Part shown: one piece after another, positions 46,310-59,500 of the stretch
How positions within the stretch are numbered: the stretch's first letter is position 1
How the letters are laid out: each line of letters starts with the position of its first letter
Assembly: GCA_038093515.1 (NCBI GenBank)
Contig: JBBPSI010000052.1
Coordinates: 62,001-126,000 of the forward strand
Reading direction: 5' to 3'
DNA from: Butyriboletus loyo
Taxonomy: Eukaryota; Basidiomycota; Agaricomycetes; Boletales; Boletaceae
DNA: 64,000 bases
Position numbers and translations under genes: made by a program
The notes under the pieces: generated by a model
Told to the model about the DNA's origin: nothing
Seen by the model: only the letters and a program-made list of their open reading frames with translations
The model's database searches: none

Positions 46310-47406
46310 TGAGAATGGTGTCAGGTCTGAGTTCTAGCAGTTCAATATCGGAGTTGTCAAAGTCGCCTATTGATCCGTGGAAAACGTGTATCCAAAAAGA
46401 TTACTGTCAGGGACGAGAGTTGCAGAACTCAGGTTTCACCACAACACAATTGTATCCTTATGCTTGCAGAAGTACGGTAAAATGAGCTTTCTATTTTTTG
46501 GGGGAAGAATGAAGTTGTAGAGATGGATATAGATCAAACGACGATCTGTACAGAAAAATGGTCAATATTTGAGAGATCCTGGGGCACAAGAAATAGAAAC
46601 ATGTAGCTACCATCAAGACATCAAACTATCCATACTACCGAGAACTCTTAAACTAAACGACGAAAATATAAAAGGCTCCGAGGGTAGATGGTAATCACAC
46701 TGTCGGCATGGTTCAGACTCCGCCTCGGCATTGAAGATAGCCCTGATGCCAGCATGTACATTGCCGTTCAGCGGAGAGGTATTTGGGATTCAAAATTGAC
46801 GGCGTGCGGTGTGTGACCGTGACAAAATTTTGCAACATAGTGCGTGAGGTAATAATGAATAAATCCTACACTTTCTATCACCTCAACCAGCTAAACCTAG
46901 CCAATAAAGATCAAGACTTGTGTGCCAGTCGAAGTTCGTCTACTGTACACCAGTGCTAATAGTCCGAATATCCCGCACTGTACCCTGACCCTGAAATTCT
47001 TAAGATCGACTACTGCCATGGTCCCGGATGTGCCAAAAAAATCAGGATATGCTTTCTAGCACTTCAACAAGGTAACTACACCCTGCGGTTCCAATACACG
47101 AATTCAGCCCTGATAGACTGCCCGTATCCTCAGGTTTTTTTTTTTGGTTCATAGGCACTGTAACCTTTCGGATCTGGGGATCTGGCCATTACCCAGGCCT
47201 GTTCACTGTTTGTCAAAGACATTGCCAAGTTGCGAGCATAGAAAGCACATTTGTCCTTCATTCGAGTACCTATCTCCTGCGTGCAATTTTTTCAACTCTG
47301 TATAAAATTGGTAGTGTAGTGCACGAGCGGCCTGCATAAACGGTATGTACAATACTAATAGCACACTGTGTTCACGGACTATGTACATACATACACAACC
47401 ATGAAG
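46310..47406. other. Intergenic region, TACO1 5' / sulfate permease 3'
   Basis: About 1.1 kb without a recognised gene. A T-run lies near 47135-47144. It should include the TACO1 promoter on the left and the permease 3' UTR on the right. Six-frame reading shows only short, featureless frames. Confidence 0.4.
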
Positions 47407-50176
47407 CTAAGAGGCTGAGAAATCAACCTGCTTCATTGACGGGGTTTCACGTTGGGAGAGCGGCGGTCCCGGGTTGGCTTCTACGACCCGCAAGGCGGCA
47501 GCCAGATCAAAGTGAAAGAACGGTGTTTCCTCAGTCAGAAGAGGCATACTCTCCGATGCCCCTTCCCTGCCGCGAGACGAAGGTTGATATGTCTCGTGTG
47601 CTTCAACATCTGTTCGTGGGATCTTCGGGTTTGCCTTCCAGTCAGCTCTATGTCCGTCGCCATAAGTGATAACAGGTGCGATTTCGCTGGGCAGCTGAGC
47701 CGGCGTGCCAATGCCAAAGCCACCGGCAATCAATGCCCGCTGTACCCACGGGGAAAGGATCGAGGCAAAATGGAACTAAACGACGTTTAGTGAATGGGGT
47801 GGAACCGCAGAATAGATAGTCATACTGACTTCTACGGGACCGTTAGACCACCGTTGGACTTCGCTGCGTGTATCAATTAGTGCTTGTACAGCTGTCGTAT
47901 CAATCTGGGACCTGATAAAATACATATTATGATGACGTCATGTTTAAATGGGAGGTACCAAAGAGCTTACACTGCAGAGAAATCAAGGATAATTGCGCGA
48001 AGGTTTGGCTTTGCCATGTTCGCTTCCTGAGCCGCTTCGCCACTACCGGAAATAGGGCCTGGGTCATTCCAGGGACGGTCCTGAATTTTAATCGCACCGA
48101 CATCGATGCCGCGGCGGATGTATTGCTTCACGTAATCCACAATTGTAGAATTGACAATTGAGCAGTTGGGGTAGAGGTAGCTCTCCTCAAGGCGGTAGAT
48201 GATAACGCCGGGTGCGGGTGGTTCGACCTTGACCCCAGGGTTGGTAACACCGTCAGGGCGGAGGGGGAGAAAAACTTCACGACTTTCCCCGTCATTTTGA
48301 GGATTAGTGAGTGTAACTTTCCCGAGGAAATAACCGCGAGGATGGGCAACCCGGAGGAGTAGCAGAGCCAGCGACGAAACTATCGAGGTATAGATACCAT
48401 TTTCTATGGTAGAGAAAACGGTGACCAAAACCGCCGCAAGCCAGATAAAGAACTCCAAAGGTGATACGCGCCAGTACGTGTATACCTGAGCAGGCGAAGC
48501 TATGAGATCAGCGACGGCATGTATGATAACTGCCGAGAGACCGGCGGTGGGGATCCAATAGAATGCTGGAGTGAGACCATACAGCGCAACAATGACCACG
48601 ATAGCTGCTGCAATACCGCTGGCAGGGGTGCGGACCCCCGACTTGGATTGCAGTGCCGAACGTGAGAACGATCCAGTAGCAGGATAAGAATGGAATACGC
48701 TTCCAATGGTGTTTGCGACGCCTATTGCAATCAACTCCTGGTTAGGGTTGATTTTGTAATTATTCACTCGGCCAAACGCTTGGGATGTACGTCAGTACTT
48801 TTCTCAGCGTACACTCGTTCGGACATACATTTTGCAATGGCAATGTGCTCCAGCAAGAGAACGATAGTGGCGACGGGGAGTTGTGGAGCGAGAGCTTTGA
48901 CCAGCCCCGAATCGATTGTAACGGTACCAACATTCTGGAAACCCCTGGGGACCGTTTGAAGAATCTTGATCGGATATCCGTGGCTGGTTTTGCGGTGGCG
49001 GCAGTACAACCATGCTGCAATTGTCAATATCAAGATGACAAACGCATTCCTAGCCACCATGACGAAGAAGAATATCCGACCTAACAAATATATAGGTCAG
49101 TTCTAGGGAATGCAGCCCAGATGTTTATCCCCTACCGTTCCGGGGAAAGCGTCGTTGGAGTTTTGTGCAAGCTATGCGAATAACATAGAGTGCGGCGAGG
49201 CCGGGTAAACCCCAGGCAGCATCAAGAGTGGTTCTCGGTAAGCCCTTGAGGGTATTGATGATGACCTTATATGTGGCAGCTCTCGTACTATCGAGAGCAG
49301 GTATGAACAACGACAAGCGATTGAGGACCAATGACTCACTTGAAACCAGAAATGCCCATTAACCCAGGAACTTGTCCAGCGACGATGCTGATGGCCGAGC
49401 CTGTCATGAAACCACTCACGGCCGGAGCAGGAATGAACTCGACAAGCCACCCAAGTCTCAGGAGCCCGATTCCGAGGACGATGAAACCACAGATGAATGC
49501 AAGTGTCGTCCCGATTTCTGGGCCCTGCCATTGTCCGGGAAATTTGGAATCGATTGCGGCGATGATTTGAGCAGTAATGAGGGACATTACGGCGACTGGA
49601 CCAATAGAGACATCCTTGGATGTGGCAAAGAACTGGATGCGGATAGTATTAGTCGGTGTGAATTTTTTGAAGTCGAGTGCGTACGCAGTATATCAAAGTT
49701 CCGACGAAGGAAGAATATAAGCCATATTGAGGGGGAAGTGTTGCAAGCTGAATTGAAGAGGACGTCAGTGGCGGAGAAAAAGAGACAAGCATGGGGGGGT
49801 TATTTACCTGGGCATAAGACATTCCCTGAGGGACGACAACGATACCGACGGTTAAACCAGCGATGAGATCACCAGTGAGCCACCCGACATCTACAATAAG
49901 CCGGCGTGAGTAACATGGCACTTGATCCGCTCTGACCTCGGGCGTACTATAACGGGTAATCCATCTGAGGATTGGGAACAGGCTACTGAGATAACCAGTT
50001 ATCTAGACGCCGTGAATGTGAGCACGGGGTCAGAGAGCTGGTAGCATCTGGTGACTGACAGCTTTCTTGGGATCCTTGAGCCCGTCCTTGATGTAGCTAG
50101 TGGTGGATATGATCGGTACGCTGTCTTCGGGATAGGCTATGATCTTTTTGCCGATACGCTTCACAGTGGCGGCCAT
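47407..50176 (-). CDS. SulP-family sulfate permease (SLC26-like) with STAS domain
   Basis: Plasma-membrane H+/sulfate symporter of the Sul1/Sul2 type. The start at 50176 gives MAATVKRIGKKIIAYPEDSV and a cytosolic leader. Transmembrane segments follow in order, including WLTGDLIAGLTVGIVVVPQG with MSYAQ and LPPQYGLYSSFVGTLIY. The signature block SLITAQIIAAIDS, FICGFIVLGIGLLRLGWLVE and FIPAPAVSGFMTGSAISIVA comes next. Later exons have FFFVMVARNAFVILILTIAA, LPVATIVLLLEHIAIAK, NQELIAIGVANTIGSVFHSY with PATGSFSRSALQSKSGVRTP, and AFYWIPTAGLSAVIIHAVAD. The STAS domain contains LRAIILDFSAVSQIDTTAVQ, followed by a hydrophilic tail to 47407. All diagnostic SulP motifs are present. Regulation by sulfur status is expected from the family, but I saw no clear Cys3/Cbf1 site upstream. 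Confidence 0.93.
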
Positions 50177-50894
50177 GGTACGGTACGACCGAAAGCAAAC
50201 ACCGAGCTAGCGCGTGGGGAAGGAGATAGAACGGCGAGAGAATTGGACTGTGGTTTATATGCTACGGATCTGCAAGGCGGACCCCGTTCAAGTAAGCGAC
50301 GGCTATGGTGTTGTACTTATGCTGGGCCCATGGGAGGAAAGCACGCCATTCCCGCAGAATTTGACGAGAGGTTGCGATCTATGTCGGATAATCAAAATGT
50401 AACGTTGCAGGCCAACGGTCCGGTCAACTTCGAGCGCTGTGTCTGTACACGCTCTCAGATTGATGATGCAGTCGACCTGTTGGCCTCGAGCGAACTACGT
50501 GGTCACTGGATCTCCGAAAACACAAGTCAATTCCTCAGTCAAAGATACTTATCGTTCGTCGGTATCTATGCCAGGATTCGGTCTTCGCCTCAGCTGCCAC
50601 GATCGCTCCAATTGGTGGTGCCTGGTAGGGCAAGGCATGATTGGTCAATATATTCATAAGAGTACTAGTATGCGGTGATGGGCCTGTCTAAGAATGATGG
50701 GTTGATCAGCATTCAGGGTCTCATTCGCCGATGGCTAACCGACACTCGGACTGCCACCGAAAATATTGCCACGCGTCCCAAGTCTTTGTTCTGCCGCAAG
50801 GCTTGCTCAACGCCAGCTGAGCGCCCGCAATACCACTCCCGACCTCGCGTCCATCGTCTCTCTCTCTCTCTTTCTTCTTCTCTTCTAACGACTA
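50177..50894. promoter_or_regulatory. Divergent promoter region, sulfate permease / STRAP
   Basis: 718 bp between divergent starts. A CT-rich tract (TCTCTCTCTCTCTTTCTTCT) lies at about 50859-50884, immediately before the STRAP start codon; such tracts often mark basidiomycete transcription starts. A plus-strand open frame crosses the region (50051-50659) but overlaps the permease exon 1 and has no family match. Confidence 0.45.
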
Positions 50895-52106
50895 ATGACA
50901 ACTCAGCCAAAGGCTGTTCCTCTCGTCGCTCCTGGCCACACACGCCCCGTCACCCATCTTGCTTTTTCCCCGATCCTCGAAGACAACACCTATCTGCTAG
51001 TCTCCAGCTGCAAGGATGGTAACCCTATGCTCAGAGAGTGGACCGGAGATTGGATCGGCACCTTCCTTGGTCACAAAGGCGCCGTATGGTGTACCAAACT
51101 CTCCCCAGATGGCTCAAGGGCTGTATCAGGCAGCGCCGATTTCACAGCGTGAGCACTGTATGTCAAGTAGACCTGCCGGAAACCTCATGTAGCGACATAT
51201 CTACGTCTCGATAGAAAAATCTGGGACACGTTTTCGGGGGACGTACTCCATTCTTTCCCCCATAACCACATCGTTCGCACAGTCGCGGTCTCGAGGACTT
51301 CCTCCCACATACTAACCGGCGGGCAAGAAAAAAAGGTTCGTATCTTTGATTTGGCACGCCCAGACGCAGAAGCCGATCTCCTCGGTGATCCTGGTACGAC
51401 ACCACACGACAAGACGGTGAAGAGCGTTGTCTGGGTCGGCGAACACACCGGTGTATCTGCTGGTGAAGATGGAATCATAAAGTGCGCCTCTTCCTCAGGC
51501 TTTTCAGCCACACTGCACTCATAGACGTTCAGATGGTGGGATCTACGGACTCGGAAGCTTACGACCTCGCTTGCTTTCCCGAACCCCATCACGTCCATGG
51601 AACTCTCCCTACAGACGAAACGGCTTGTTGTCACGTCGGGAGAAACCGTGGCATTTATACCTGCCCTGCCGAGCACGGCGCCAACTCACAGTCTGAACCT
51701 CCCATACTCGCCATCGTCTGCTTCCGTCCATCCCATCCTGCAAGATCGCTTTGTTACGGGAAATCTCGGAGATGAATGGGTTCGGGTCCATGGGATGGAT
51801 GGTGAAGAAAGGGAAGTTCTCAAGGGTCATCACGGTCCTGTGCATTGCGTCGAGTTCAGCCCGGATGGCGAAATATACGCAAGTGGTAGTGGTACGTGTT
51901 ACTACTGGCATGGCATGCGCCACTTGATGATGATGACGTTGATTCATGTAACCATCTGCTCTTTTCAGAGGACGGTGAGCCTTCACATATCTATTCGTGT
52001 CTCGACAAATCTGAACGTCTGACATGACGCAGGCACAATCCGGCTTTGGCAAACAATACCCGGAAAATCTTACGGCTTGTGGCAGGGCAATACCAATGGT
52101 GGTTAG
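50895..52106 (+). CDS. STRAP/Unrip-like WD40 repeat protein
   Basis: WD40 propeller homologous to serine-threonine kinase receptor-associated protein, which in metazoans binds the SMN complex and TGF-beta receptors. It starts MTTQPKAVPLVAPGHTRPVT; the first blades are HLAFSPILEDNTYLLVSSCK with WIGTFLGHKGAVWCTKLSPD. Further blades include KIWDTFSGDVLHSF, NHIVRTVAVSRTSSHILTGG with QEKKVRIFDL, TVKSVVWVGEHTGVSAGEDG and KLTTSLAFPNPITSMELSLQ. The last complete blade is LKGHHGPVHCVEFSPDGEIY with EDGTIRLWQT. The protein ends GLWQGNTNGG and TAG at 52104-52106. Length and blade order fit STRAP from end to end. Introns are about 50-110 nt. Confidence 0.9.
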
Positions 52107-55100
52107 AGGCGCGGCAGGCTCAGCACACAAATGTCAGTGTCATGTCATGGCATGTAATGATACACATATTCGCGCTATTTCCAAGTACTCGATTGGTGGA
52201 GACTTTGCCGGTAGATGAACTAACTGTAATGTCGGAGGGGTACTTCGTGTCGGCTGGCACACCTCAACGTAGCGGGTGGCTTGGCCTCTTCTGTTACGTT
52301 GAGTCTGAAGACCCATGCGCCGGGGTGTGAAGATGAAAAAATTCGTACGTTCCGTCGCTGATGGGTCCGATTTCTCCAACACTTGACACGCGACTCGGGC
52401 AAAGATAACGGCCACTCTGATTGCCCTTTTGTAGGAATGCTCCGTTGCTTCGATTCGGAACTGTCATTCACACAATATCCAAAAGGCTCAGTGCACCACT
52501 TTCAAGTGGCTCTCACATTCGTACATAGCCGAGATCACCGAAATAGTCTCGTCGGCGAGATCATGACAGTCGAGACTGACTTGGCGAGGCAAGCCAGTGG
52601 CAAAGCCTCCGCAGAAAATGGGGAAGTCGACGTGTTCTCATCCCTAATTTCTTCTATCCCAATCACAGCTTTCAGAAATTCGACGGCCTGTGATAGACTT
52701 GCCGAGTGATAACACTACGCGCCGCCTCCTTATATCATATGTCGACTGTCATACAGGCCAGCTACTGGAGACTGCTGTCTCATGCCAAGCCACGCGTAGT
52801 TTTATTAGCCGTCCGAAATATCAATGTATCCCACTTGGTACGCGTGCCATGGGGATCATCAATCCGAGGCTCCGCGTGAGTCCACTTCCAATGGACCAGA
52901 CCAAATACGGATTTCGCTCCTTACCTTCGGGACGCGGGCGCAACTTTTTTCGCCCCTTTTTTTCCACTTCGATTTATAGTGATGTTGGGGCAGTGCCCTA
53001 TGCATGATGAGATGAGAAGAAGAAGTGTCAACTAGAAATCCTGTGATCGAGCCACTTCAAGTTATCTGATGTGTCCTGGTGGTCATCTAACCAGACCCCC
53101 GATGCTGCACTGGTCACCTATGACATGTGCCAATTTGGTGATAAGCAGTACATGTAGTCCAGAATCCTCCAGTCCCAAACCTCCCCCGATTACCATGCTC
53201 CAAAGCGTCACGTCCCAGGTGATTGAGTAATCGGTGAGAGAACATGTCATAAGCGAGCGACAGCAACCTCCCCGTGTCCCACTAAAGGGGCCTGCACCAA
53301 GCGGGCGCCTGGCTTGCATTTTCACACATCTTCCAGCGCTGAGAGAAAGGCAACGAAGTGCCAGTAAAATTGCATTCTCTAGGTATGTAGCAGTGCTAGC
53401 CAAGTACTACTAGACAAGCGCCACCCAAGCGTCACGTAGTACCGAGCACACGACCGCCTGCCTTTCGGCTCCGAACGCCTCCAAACAGTCGTAACCAGGC
53501 AGTTTTGGCAGAAGCGCTTGGTGCAGGCCCCTGTCACACATCCCATGCTTGTCCCCGTCGATTCTCACGAATGTCTCAAGGGCCCACGTGGACCAACTGC
53601 ATGCCCTCTGGCGAACCCTACAACAACTCTAGGATGGAATCAAACATCGATTCCCCTTCCCAGTCGGACTCCGAGGCATGGAAGCAGCTTCCAATTCTGC
53701 ATACACGTCGCGACAAATGGTGGTTGTCCGCTCTGAAAGATCGGGTAGCTTTCTATCAGTGGTGCTAATTTAATTGGGTGATTGCACACCCGTTGAAGGG
53801 GCCGCTCGCACAGTCGATTGTATATTATTGGATGAACAGCGGAAGCACTTGGGAGAGCCCGTTTTCGATGAAGGGCCGTATGAATTTCAAGGCGTAGTGA
53901 CACAGCACTTGCGGTGTTCCACTAATACCATTTTATTTTATACATCCTTATTATACAGTGCCTACATTGCCAATCTGCAAATTTGAGCGAAGAAAAATAG
54001 TGGCCCATCGGTTATCACGATCGTGAAGGCTGACCTCGCCCGCCGAAGCGGCAAATATGGGCACTACTGACACAACCACAGTTAGTACATATCGCCCGAG
54101 GACAGCACGGAACCCAGATTATGAGGTCCGGATGGAACTTGATTAAGTAGTTGAAGTCTCATGTCCCGTAATGCTCCAAGGCTTGATGCCCCCCACTCGC
54201 CATATCGTGCCCACTAGCATATTAAGGATCATGGAAATTCAATTCAGGGCAGATGCCCTTTAATTGGACACAACACACACACTGTCAATCAGCCCATCAT
54301 CCATGTTAGCAGGACAGCGTAAAGTTCCGTAAAAATTCGTGACATTCGTGACCACCGATTTGGGGGTGTCGGTTTGGGTAGTGCTCAAGATCCGCAACAT
54401 ATCAATTAAATTACCAATACTTGTCACATCAGGTCACGTTTCCGAGAGGTTCGGGTTTTGAATTTCAAACTTCAATCGGCGGTATGAAGCGGAAACTTGT
54501 CGACGGAGATTAAAGTGAGCCGTCGTATCTCTTGTCAAGAGTCAACTGCCCCACCCAGAAAAAACCCCTCGATTCTTGGTGCTTGAGAACCCTACGGTAG
54601 ACTAACCCATAACCATTCATGTCTAGATCTGTGCCTGCTCATTTTGTCGGGTTACAAGCACAACTTCTTATGAACTACAGTTGATTTTCCAAGACCTTCA
54701 TTCAAGCACATGTACGCCTATCTCCAGCGATTTTGTCGGGTATAGAAAATGTAAACATCTGTGTGTTGAGATGTGGTGATGTTTATCTGGCCGCTTCTGC
54801 GTGTAACGCCGGGCAAATTTTGCTTCGATGGCTACTATAGCGAATCACGTGAGAACAAGCCGAGCCGCCGATCCGAAATAGGACTTGATCAGGCTTAACA
54901 GCGGCGCGGTAAAATCAGACTGATAATAATATCAAACAGCAAGGGTAGAATAGCAACTTGTAGATACAAGCAATCCGTTCTGCGCGCTTCGCCCTCGCCC
55001 CATCGTCCGACGTTGCGCCTATAATAACAAGTCATCCGACCATCTTATCTATTCGTTTGTGTAGGCTGTGCGATAGTGTTACGTAACACAGGCACGTGCT

Positions 55101-55318
55101 TGCTGTGCTTATCAAGTCTCCTTTCCTTATTTCCATTTTATTTTTCGTGCCCCGCAAGAATCTGCATCGCATGAGCAGTTTGGTGTGCTGGATATTCTGG
55201 GAATAATCTGGTCAGCTGGTCTGCAGGGGAGGAAGTGCGGGTAATAACAGGGTTAAAGAGCGATCGTTTTGATCAGCGATAACATCTCCTCGACCTCTCA
55301 TTGCGCTGTTCGTTCAAA
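52107..55318. other. 3.2 kb region without a recognised gene
   Basis: The largest gene-free stretch in the window. Open frames are all short (at most about 108 codons, for example 52383-52709 plus and 53083-53403 minus), show no conserved motifs and do not chain through plausible introns. No retroelement, terminal repeats or tRNA was recognised. Possibilities are a lineage-specific gene with small exons, a non-coding RNA, or eroded transposon DNA. The right end contains the promoter of the SDR gene, including the palindrome listed separately. Confidence 0.4.
55077..55088. promoter_or_regulatory. Perfect 12 bp palindrome TGTTACGTAACA, bZIP/Yap-like site
   Basis: Perfect inverted repeat with the core TTACGTAA, which is the yeast Yap-type (YRE-A) and bZIP half-site pair. 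A CACGTG E-box is located just downstream (about 55093-55098). The pair lies about 230-240 bp upstream of the SDR start codon. Function is inferred from the motif only. Confidence 0.45.
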
Positions 55319-56475
55319 ATGGCATCCTCGTAAGTCCCATCGGCGAGTCGTTCTTGGTTAAATATCGATCTCAGGGTGTGGATATGCAGAAAAGCACAAT
55401 CTGTTTCGCCTCTCGCGCCGTTGGGTATCGAGGCTGCGCTGAAGGCGAAAGAGGACCCTAGCTTTGTTCCTCGTCCCAAGATCTTTGACGAGTTTGCGCT
55501 CACGGATCGCGTTGGGTTGGTGTCGGGGGGTAATAGGGGGCTTGGACTCGAGATGGCGATCGCACTCGCTGAGGCGGGTGCGCGGGTGGTTCACTGCTTT
55601 GATTTACCAGAGGAACCGTCGGAAGAGTTCAAAGCGTCTCGGGAGTATGTGACCAAGTTGGGAAATGGATCGAGGTTGGAGTACTTTGGTGCGGATGTGA
55701 GGAATCAGGAGCTGCTGTGGAAGAAGGCAGAAGAGATTGGGAACAAGGAGCAGCGCTTTGACTTTTGTGTTGCAGCGGCGGGGATCTTGAAGGCGCACAT
55801 GGAGTGCCTGGAGTACCCTGCGGAGCAGTTCAGGGAGGTGAGTGGGCGTGGTCGGATCGGGTAAGGGAGTACTGATCGTTGGCGGTGCAGGTGGTGGAGG
55901 TGAACACGACGGGAGTGCTGTTCACGGCTCAGGCAGCGGGTCGACAGATGGCACGATTCGGGCGGGGGGGAAGCATTATCCTGATCGCGTCGATGTCGGG
56001 AAGCATCACAAACAGGGTGAGCGGACAGAGTGAAGGGATTGGACGAGACTGAGATGGGGACAGGACCACGCGTGGGTGTCGTACAACACGTCCAAGTCTG
56101 CGGTGCTGCAGATGGGGCGGAGCCTTGCGTGTGAACTTGGGACGAAGAACATCCGGGTGAACACACTCTCGCCTGGACACATCTACACGCAGTGAGTGGG
56201 ATATGATCTGGCTGTGCTGGTGTTGACATGGATCGACCGAGGATGACCGCGGCGTACTTGGACAAACAGCCGCAGCTGTTCGACAAGTGGTCCAGCATGA
56301 ACCCGCTTGGCCGTCTTGGCCGTCCTGACGAGATGCGCGGTGTCGTGACGTGGCTTGCGTCGGATGCGTCGAGTTTCTGTACGGGAAGCGAGTGCGTGTT
56401 CGCCACTTTTCCATGGCGTCGCTGCTGAGTGTCGTTTGCAGTATTTTGGTGAGCGGAGGGCATCACGCGTGGTGA
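55319..56475 (+). CDS. Short-chain dehydrogenase/reductase (sorbose/arabinitol reductase-like SDR)
   Basis: NAD(P)-dependent oxidoreductase with a Rossmann fold. Exon 1 (MASS) splices to VWICRKAQSVSPLAPLGIEA, a short leader, then DEFALTDRVGLVSGGNRGLG with the cofactor-binding Gly-rich loop. FGADVRNQELLWKKAEEIG gives the conserved Asp, and FCVAAAGILKAHMECLEYPA matches the NNAG-region equivalent. GGSIILIASMSGSITNR contains the catalytic Ser, and HAWVSYNTSKSAVLQMGRSL holds Tyr and Lys (YxxxK). The C-terminal part is VNTLSPGHIYT, MTAAYLDKQPQLFDKWSSMN, PLGRLGRPDEMRGVVTWLAS, ending DILVSGGHHAW and TGA at 56473-56475. The sequence is closest in style to fungal Sou2/mannitol-type reductases. The substrate cannot be told from sequence. 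Confidence 0.88.
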
Positions 56476-56595
56476 ATGGAAGTCACGTGTATGATTACAT
56501 TGCTAGTTACTATAAATGGAATGATCTCGATCGGCGCAGCAGTGACTGCGGATTGCAGCAAATGCGCAGTGCGCGACTCCTCCGCCTCCTCCTCC

Positions 56596-59500
56596 ATGGA
56601 CTCTTCAAAGCCTCACCACAGGCGTCGCGATCCAGCTCAGCCCACAGACATCGCTGAGCGTATGATCGCATTCCAGCGCAAAAACGCAACGTAAGTCTCC
56701 CCCTCGTTCCCCCTCCCGACCCCCCGCCTCACCCCGCCCCAAAGCGCGACCCGACGCTCAGAGCGTCCCCAGCAGCAGCCAACCACGTCCCCCATCGTAT
56801 CCTCCCCACGCAAGCCTCACTCGCCTCCTCACCCCGCCGCAGATCCAGACGACTTTTCTCGCCGTCTCAAGATATCCCCTCCACACCGTGGCTCCCAGCA
56901 GCCAAAGCAGCAGCACAACAGGCTCTACAACCCAGACACCGACCCAATACCTCTCCGTCGCACACATGACCCAGAGCCCGTCTCAGATGCAACCAGCAGC
57001 TCTTACCTCCCCCGCAACCCCGCAACCCCCCACCACCGCGATCCCCCAACCCATCAGCGTCTCTTCGACCACCGCAAGGACGACCCCGTCCGTTTCTCCG
57101 TCCTCGCGAGACCCTCAAACCCCCCCAAATCCACTCCCATCCAAGAATCCTCTGGCGATCACGTATCCGCTTCCTCCACCTCCTCGTACGCCCATTCCAT
57201 CGCTTCCTCTTCTTTCACCCTCTCCTCGGGCACTACCGACAATTCCTCTGCCTCCTCCGCTCTTTTTGAGGGAAAACCTCGCGAAGAGCCTGGCAACAAC
57301 GCGTTCGCAGTCCAACTCAAGAAGCTTTACCGCAGCATCTCCGCTTTGGAGTCAAAAATCATCTCGGAAGACGCAGACGACAACCCCGAAGATTCTCGCG
57401 TTCTCTTGCACGCTCGTGCTCGTGACGTGTCCGACGAGGAACTCGAGCAGCAGAAGTGGCTAAAGCTCATATCCAACCATAAACGGTAAGTCCCCACATC
57501 CCACACCACACCTCATTCTTATCCACTGCTATCCAGACTAGCCGAGATGATGCACAATCTCATGGAGATCTCTCTCGCCCCCTCCGTTCCCGCTTCCTTG
57601 CGCGTCATCCCCACAAAGTACAACATCATCATCAGACTCTGGACACACGCCTTCCACAAACTCCTCGAGGCCCTCCGCCGTGCTTCCTTCTCCTCCCCCC
57701 TCGCACTAGAGCATCTCCAAGATTTCATCTACTTTGCTTACACCTTCTACACAGGTCTCCTCGAGGAACCCAGTCTCAGGTCCTTCCGCGCAGGCTGGCT
57801 CGAAGCTCTCGGCGACCTCGCCCGCTACCGCATGGCCGTCGCCGCCATGGTCACCAGCAACCACCTTGCCGGCGTTGCCCTCACAGCAGACGCCGTTTTC
57901 CAGGCAAACGCCGAGTCCGTCGACAATGCCAGCGACGCTCAAAAGAGCAAGTCACAGGTTAGCGACAGGTCCTCTTCCTATCGGCCCGTAGCACGGATCG
58001 ACGACTCCCCTACTCCGAGCGTCGGCATCGTTGCCGCGCGGATGATGGAAGTCGAGCCTGAAAAGGAACGCTGGCGGGGCATCGCGAAAGAGTGGTACGC
58101 TCAAGGCATCGCAGACACGCCCGGCGCAGGAAAGCTTCACCACCATCTCGGCCTGCTCAGCCGCGAGGTCGAAACTGAGGAACTACGGGCAGTTTACCAC
58201 TTCGTCAAAAGGTTCGTGGCCGTTCCGGTCTGTTCAACTGACGTTGACCACATCCTATCGTTAGTATGACCACCATCCACCCGTTCTCGACATCGCGCGA
58301 ATCTATCCTTCCCATATGGTCATCGACAGCCCAGTCCCGCCGCTCTCAACCAGACGCGACAGTTCCAGAATTATTTGTCCTCCTCCATGGAATGCTCTTC
58401 ACTAATATTGAACTCGACGACTTTGCTCCCACTGTGTCCCGTTTCCTCGAGCGCCTCGAGATCGAGGGTCCTCAGGAACGCGAGTGGATCATGATGGCAG
58501 TGACCAACATCGGTGCCGTAATGGAATATGGTCGACCCGGTGGTGTCCTGCGCAAGATGGGTGGCACGGGCACCCGCGACGCCGCATCGACGTCTCCCTT
58601 CCGGGTCTTTGCAAAGCGAAATGCGCCTGCTCGACCCGAAGAAGACCCGGAGGAGAGGCGGATGGATGTGGACGACGACGCTTTGAGATCCTCCCCTTTG
58701 CAAGCACAAACCTCCCCGATGTTATCAACAGACAGCCCCATTGAGCTCCCCCAAGCATTCAAATACGCAATGCAACTCGCATTTTCGATGCTTTCGTTCG
58801 TGCTCCGCAACCCGATGCACAAAGCCTCGCCTTTTGCAAAGCCCACCCTAAATCCCTATCTCACCGGCTTCCTCACGTTCCTTGCAACTGTCAGCAAACA
58901 CCCCGAAACCCTCGCGATCCTGGAACGGTTTATTCCGTGGCAAGATTTAGCAGTCTTCTTCTCTTCGATCCCAAAGAATATACACAGCTCCCAGGGACTA
59001 CACGTTCCCGCTCCCAACGGTACCGAACACTGGGCGATGCTCACGAGTGGCTGTGCTCCGGCCCTCCCAGAAGACTGGTGTATGCGCGGGATGGAATGGG
59101 TCGGTCGCAAGGTGTTCGAGCGTGGGTACTGGAAGAGCGGGGAAGATCGTCGGATGGAGATCCAAGTATTGGACATCGAGGAAGGCGGTCAGCTGACTGA
59201 CGGCATCATCGAAGACGGGGACGAAGACGAACATGCCAGTAAATCGAAGGATGAGACCGTGCAGCGGTGGACAAGGATTACGCGCAGTGCAGTCAACTTG
59301 GCCGGACTCGTCGATGGTTTCACATGGGTGGAAGGGACGCGTGAGTGGAAAGTGGACGGCGTGTTGGAGGCAAAAGTACGTAGATGGAGAGACGCGGATC
59401 GTCACGAACGTGAACAAGAGGAAATTCGACGTAGAGGTCGGAGGTGGACGGACGACGCGATGGACATCGACGTCCATGATGCAGAGGTGGATGAATCCTC

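Noticed and set aside
50051..50659. 202-codon plus-strand open frame
   Set aside because: It overlaps the first exon of the sulfate permease on the other strand and has no recognisable feature; most likely chance.
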